From assembly GCF_001509485.1 (NCBI RefSeq), contig NZ_LLZI01000250.1:1-41296 (forward strand): a DNA stretch of 41,296 bases. Direction: 5' to 3'. Under the pieces are notes generated by a model. It made no database searches. It was not told the DNA's origin and saw only the letters and a program-made list of their open reading frames with translations. How positions within the stretch are numbered: the first letter of the stretch is position 1; every line of letters starts with the position of its first letter. Positions 38,612-41,296 of this stretch are shown here, piece after piece. The DNA is from Streptomyces sp. NRRL F-4489. Lineage in GTDB: Bacteria > Actinomycetota > Actinomycetes > Streptomycetales > Streptomycetaceae. The translations under genes and the position numbers were made by a program.

Positions 38612-39661
38612 TCACCCCAGGCGCGGCAGGACCTCCGCGCCCAGCCGCCGGACGTTCTCCTCGGTGGCGGCCAGATCCCCCGAGCCCTCCACCAGCAGCG
38701 CGAAGCGCCGGATGCCGGTCCGCTCCGACGTCGCCGCCAGCCGGTCCGCGCACAGCTTTGGCGTCCCCACCGGATGCAGCCCGCACAGCAGCTCGGTGTA
38801 CGCCAGCGGATCGCGCATCGTCCGATAGCGGCCGTCGACGGTGACATGGGCGCCCAGCCCCTGCCGCAGCCAGCCGGGCATCGCCTTCGTCAGCGTCTCC
38901 ACCGCCGCGTCCCGGTCGTCGGCGATCTGCACCACACCGGCCGAGACGTGCTCCGCCGCCGCGACCTCGCCGGGATCCCGGCCCGCGTCCAGCGCCGCCG
39001 CCCGCCACAGCGCGACCATCTCCGCCTTCTCCTCGTCGCCGCAGTGCATGCCCAGCAGCATCGGCAGCCCGCGCGCGGCGGCCAGCCGCACCGACGCCGG
39101 GGACGTGCACGCCACCACCACCGGCGGGCCGGCGGTCAGCCCGCGCGGATCGTCCGGATCGGCCAGCGCCTCGGCCGCCCGCGGCACCACCGCCACCTCC
39201 CGGAAGGCGTAGCGCTCACCGCGCGCCCCGACCCGCGGTTCGCGCAGCCAGCGCAGCAGCAGATCCAGCGCCTCCGGGAAGCCGTGGTCGTACGCCGCGA
39301 GACCGGCGCCGAAGACCTCCAGGTCCACCCACGGGCCGCCGCGGCCGACGCCGAGCGTGAACCGCCCCTCCGACGTCAGGTGCAGCAGCGCCGCCTGCTC
39401 GCCGAGCGCGACCGGATGCTGGGTCGGCAGCACGCTGACCGCCGTGCCCACCCCGATCCGGCGCGTCCGGCCCAGCAGCAGCGCGGCCAGCGTCGCCGCC
39501 TGCGGGCACACGCCGTACGGGACGAAGTGGTGCTCGGCGAGCCACACTTCGTGCAGCCCGGCCTCCTCCGCCACCTCCGCGGAGCGCACCGCGCGGTGCA
39601 GTGCCTCGCCCTGCCCCTGACCGGGGAACTGGGCCGCCAGGATGAAAGCCCCAACGCGCAT
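38612..39661 (-). CDS. LLM-class flavin-dependent oxidoreductase
   Basis: Luciferase-like monooxygenase fold (349 aa), a TIM barrel binding FMN or F420. Typical segments are MRVGAFILAAQFPG, AEEAGLHEVWLAEHHF, LLLGRTRRIGVGTAVSVLPTQHPVALGEQAALLHLTSEGRFTLGVGRG and GTPKLCADRLAATSERTGIRRFALLVEGSG. Substrate unknown. ATG at 39661 has AAGGAGG upstream on the reverse strand; longer in-frame starts would put coding sequence over that site. Confidence 0.92.
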   Translation of the reverse strand: MRVGAFILAAQFPGQGQGEALHRAVRSAEVAEEAGLHEVWLAEHHFVPYGVCPQAATLAALLLGRTRRIGVGTAVSVLPTQHPVALGEQAALLHLTSEGRFTLGVGRGGPWVDLEVFGAGLAAYDHGFPEALDLLLRWLREPRVGARGERYAFREVAVVPRAAEALADPDDPRGLTAGPPVVVACTSPASVRLAAARGLPMLLGMHCGDEEKAEMVALWRAAALDAGRDPGEVAAAEHVSAGVVQIADDRDAAVETLTKAMPGWLRQGLGAHVTVDGRYRTMRDPLAYTELLCGLHPVGTPKLCADRLAATSERTGIRRFALLVEGSGDLAATEENVRRLGAEVLPRLG

Positions 39662-39861
39662 CGCTCTCTGCCTCCTTGCAGCCGACGCGACCCCCCACAC
39701 CCGGCACCAACGGGTGACATCTGCCCGGGGCACGGCCTGACGGGAAATTGCCAGATGATCGCAGAAACGTGACGGCGGGCGTTTGTCCCTGACCGCGCCG
39801 CGTACGCTGGTGACAGCCCTCCCCCGAGCCCTGCGCTCCGTCGACCTGCCGAGGTGAGTCC

Positions 39862-40176
39862 GTGTCCCCGCGTCGAAACCGCCAGCGCGGTGCCCAGCCC
39901 GCCGACCACCCGGGGCCGGGCCGCTACGGTCTGGAGATCACCGAGGAGTGGCGCGGGGAGGACTGGGTGGTCCGCCAGATCGGCTCCGCCGGCGCGGTCA
40001 AGCACTACCGCTGCCCCGGCTGCGACCAGGAGATCCCGCCGGGCGTCCCGCACGTCGTCACCTGGCCGCGCTACGGCGATGTGGACGACCGCCGGCACTG
40101 GCACCGGGCGTGCTGGAACGCGCGGAACCGCCGGAGCGCGCGACTCCAGCGGTCCCGTAACGCGCCCCGGTATTAG
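39862..40176 (+). CDS. Small protein with CxxC...HxxC putative zinc site
   Basis: Basic protein of 104 aa. The centre reads YRCPGCDQEIPPGVPHVVTWP (C51, C54, H64) and RHWHRACW (H79, H81, C84), a spacing that suggests one zinc held by C51, C54, H81 and C84 in a treble-clef-like fold. Both ends are Arg-rich, fitting nucleic-acid binding (inference). I see no P-loop, so any ATP/GTP-binding label would be unsupported. GTG at 39862 with GAGGTGAG upstream. Confidence 0.82.
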   Translation: MSPRRNRQRGAQPADHPGPGRYGLEITEEWRGEDWVVRQIGSAGAVKHYRCPGCDQEIPPGVPHVVTWPRYGDVDDRRHWHRACWNARNRRSARLQRSRNAPRY

Positions 40177-40218
40177 GGGCGTTGTGCCGCAGCGGCGTGG
40201 TGCGCCGCGGACATCCGG

Positions 40219-41296
40219 TCAGACGTCGCGGCGGGTCAGTGCCGCGTAGGCGCCGCCCAGGGCCACCGCGGTCACCCCGGCCAGGATCAGCACCGGCTCC
40301 CAGCCCGACGGGCCGTCCGCCACGAACGGGATGTCGTACAGCGCCGCGAGCGCGTTGGGCACCGAGTACGCGATCATCGCGTGCTGGACGTCCCGCAGCG
40401 ACTCGCCCTGGAGGAAGAGGGCCAGCAGCATCGGCAGCAGCACCAGGCCCGTCATCGCGCTGATGGCGCCCGCCGAGTGCCGCAGCAGCGCGCCCACGGC
40501 CAGCGCCAGCAGGCCCAGCAGCGCGACGTACAGACCGGCGCCGAGGGTGCCGCGCAGCCACTGGTCGGCGGTCGGCGCCGGGCCGTTGAGGTAGCCGTAG
40601 TCGAGCAGTCCGACGACGAGCGTGGCGAACGTGGTCAGCGCCAGCGCCAGCCCGAAGAACACCAGGGCCTTGGCGGTGAGCACCCGGGCCCGGCCGGGGC
40701 AGGCGGTCAGCGTCGTGCGGATGAGGCCGGTGCCGTACTCGGACGAGATCGACAGCACGCCCAGCGTCATCACGCACAGGCTGCCCAGCAGCACCCCGAC
40801 GAAGCCGATCGCGAGCAGCGGGGCGACCTTGCGCTCGGAGCCCAGGGCGAGGGTGGTCAGCGTCCCGATGCCGAGGTTCAGCAGCAGCATCACGCCGAGC
40901 GTCCACATCGTGGAGCGCACCGAACGGATCTTGGTCCACTCGGCGGCCAGCGCGTGGCCCAGGTGGGTGGGGCGGAGGGGGATGGGGGAGACGTAACCGG
41001 GTGAAGTGGGCTGACCCGCTTGCCAGTTGGGGGCGGCGGGGGGCTGCTGCCGGTCCGGGCCCGGGGGCTGGTGCGGCGGCTGCGGCTGGGGCTGCGGGGC
41101 CTGGGGGACGGTCAGCATCATCGTGCCGGGGTCCTTGGTGCCCGGGCCGTGCGCGGCCAGCGGGCGCGGCTCGGGGTGCCCGCCGGCCGGCGGCTGGGCC
41201 TGGAGCATCATCGTGCCGGCCTCCTTGGCGGGGGCGGGCTGCTGCGCCTGGAGCGCCATCGTGCCCGGCTCGCCGGCCGCGGGCGGCTGCGCGGGC
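40219..41296 (-). CDS. ABC-2 family permease with repetitive N-terminal tail (5-prime end beyond window)
   Basis: Membrane protein, partial: the reading frame stays open to the right edge. At least 358 residues are visible. The N-terminal 90 or so residues are Pro/Gln-rich and repeat a PGTMALQAQ / AGTMMLQAQ / PGTMMLTVP motif. Then comes the ABC-2 core: LAAEWTKIRSVRSTMWTL, five to six spans, and ISSEYGTGLIRTTLTACPGR, typical of permeases paired with a separate ATPase. The M at 41259 lies inside the first repeat, so it is unlikely to be the true start. An ATPase gene probably lies just outside the window. Substrate unknown. Confidence 0.88.
   Translation of the reverse strand, partial: PAQPPAAGEPGTMALQAQQPAPAKEAGTMMLQAQPPAGGHPEPRPLAAHGPGTKDPGTMMLTVPQAPQPQPQPPHQPPGPDRQQPPAAPNWQAGQPTSPGYVSPIPLRPTHLGHALAAEWTKIRSVRSTMWTLGVMLLLNLGIGTLTTLALGSERKVAPLLAIGFVGVLLGSLCVMTLGVLSISSEYGTGLIRTTLTACPGRARVLTAKALVFFGLALALTTFATLVVGLLDYGYLNGPAPTADQWLRGTLGAGLYVALLGLLALAVGALLRHSAGAISAMTGLVLLPMLLALFLQGESLRDVQHAMIAYSVPNALAALYDIPFVADGPSGWEPVLILAGVTAVALGGAYAALTRRDV

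Overview
The window is chromosomal DNA of a high-GC actinobacterium, almost certainly a Streptomyces. The signs are strong G/C bias at third codon positions, frequent GTG and TTG starts, AGGAG-type ribosome binding sites, and gene families that are characteristic of this genus (NrtL, an SCO5389-family protein, NucS, DUF2550, a GlyA paralogue beside the atp operon). As I remember it, the gene order matches the conserved core of the Streptomyces coelicolor chromosome around SCO5352-SCO5390. It also parallels the Mycobacterium tuberculosis order argS-lysA-thrA-thrC-thrB-rho-rpmE-prfA-prmC-sua5-rfe-atpIBEFHAGDC-DUF2550-cobalamin adenosyltransferase. No mobile element, tRNA, rRNA or CRISPR array was seen.

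Layout. (1) 97-6631, + strand: an ArgRS-like protein without its catalytic core, then the aspartate-family amino acid genes lysA, hom, thrC and thrB. (2) 7008-14430, + strand: gene-expression housekeeping (rho, rpmE, prfA, prmC and a Sua5/TsaC-type gene), interrupted by an LCP cell-wall gene and followed by a tyrosine-phosphatase-like protein whose nucleophilic Cys is Ser. (3) 14698-17565: a divergent SHMT paralogue and a WecA/TagO-like polyprenyl-phosphate sugar-phosphate transferase. (4) 17853-26410: the complete F1Fo ATP synthase operon atpIBEFHAGDC, preceded by a probable Rex operator and followed by a DUF2550 membrane protein. (5) 26837-32443: accessory regulation and transport, with a NarL-type two-component pair (- strand), an unknown membrane protein (+), a corrinoid adenosyltransferase downstream of a DrrAB-like ABC exporter (-), and a divergent TetR regulator (+). 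(6) 32633-41296: 3-hydroxyacyl-CoA dehydrogenase, a STAS protein, a large membrane-anchored STAND-like ATPase, the mismatch endonuclease NucS (-), an SCO5389-family protein, a luciferase-like monooxygenase (-), a small CxxC...HxxC protein, and an ABC-2 permease that runs off the right edge (-).

Regulatory signals visible in the sequence include sigma-R-like promoters before rho and rpmE, an ECF sigma-E-like promoter before the LCP gene, a Rex-like operator before atpI, a long folded rho leader, and strong terminators after rho, rpmE and atpC and between convergent genes.

The least understood part is the STAS plus STAND-like ATPase pair (33637-37053). The STAS protein lacks the usual phosphorylatable Ser. 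The ATPase has a Walker A/B domain, a winged-helix-like region and a TPR-like region inside the cell, then one membrane span and an exported Gly/Ser/Thr/Pro tail. This is my best candidate for an undescribed signalling module, but its function is not shown by the sequence.
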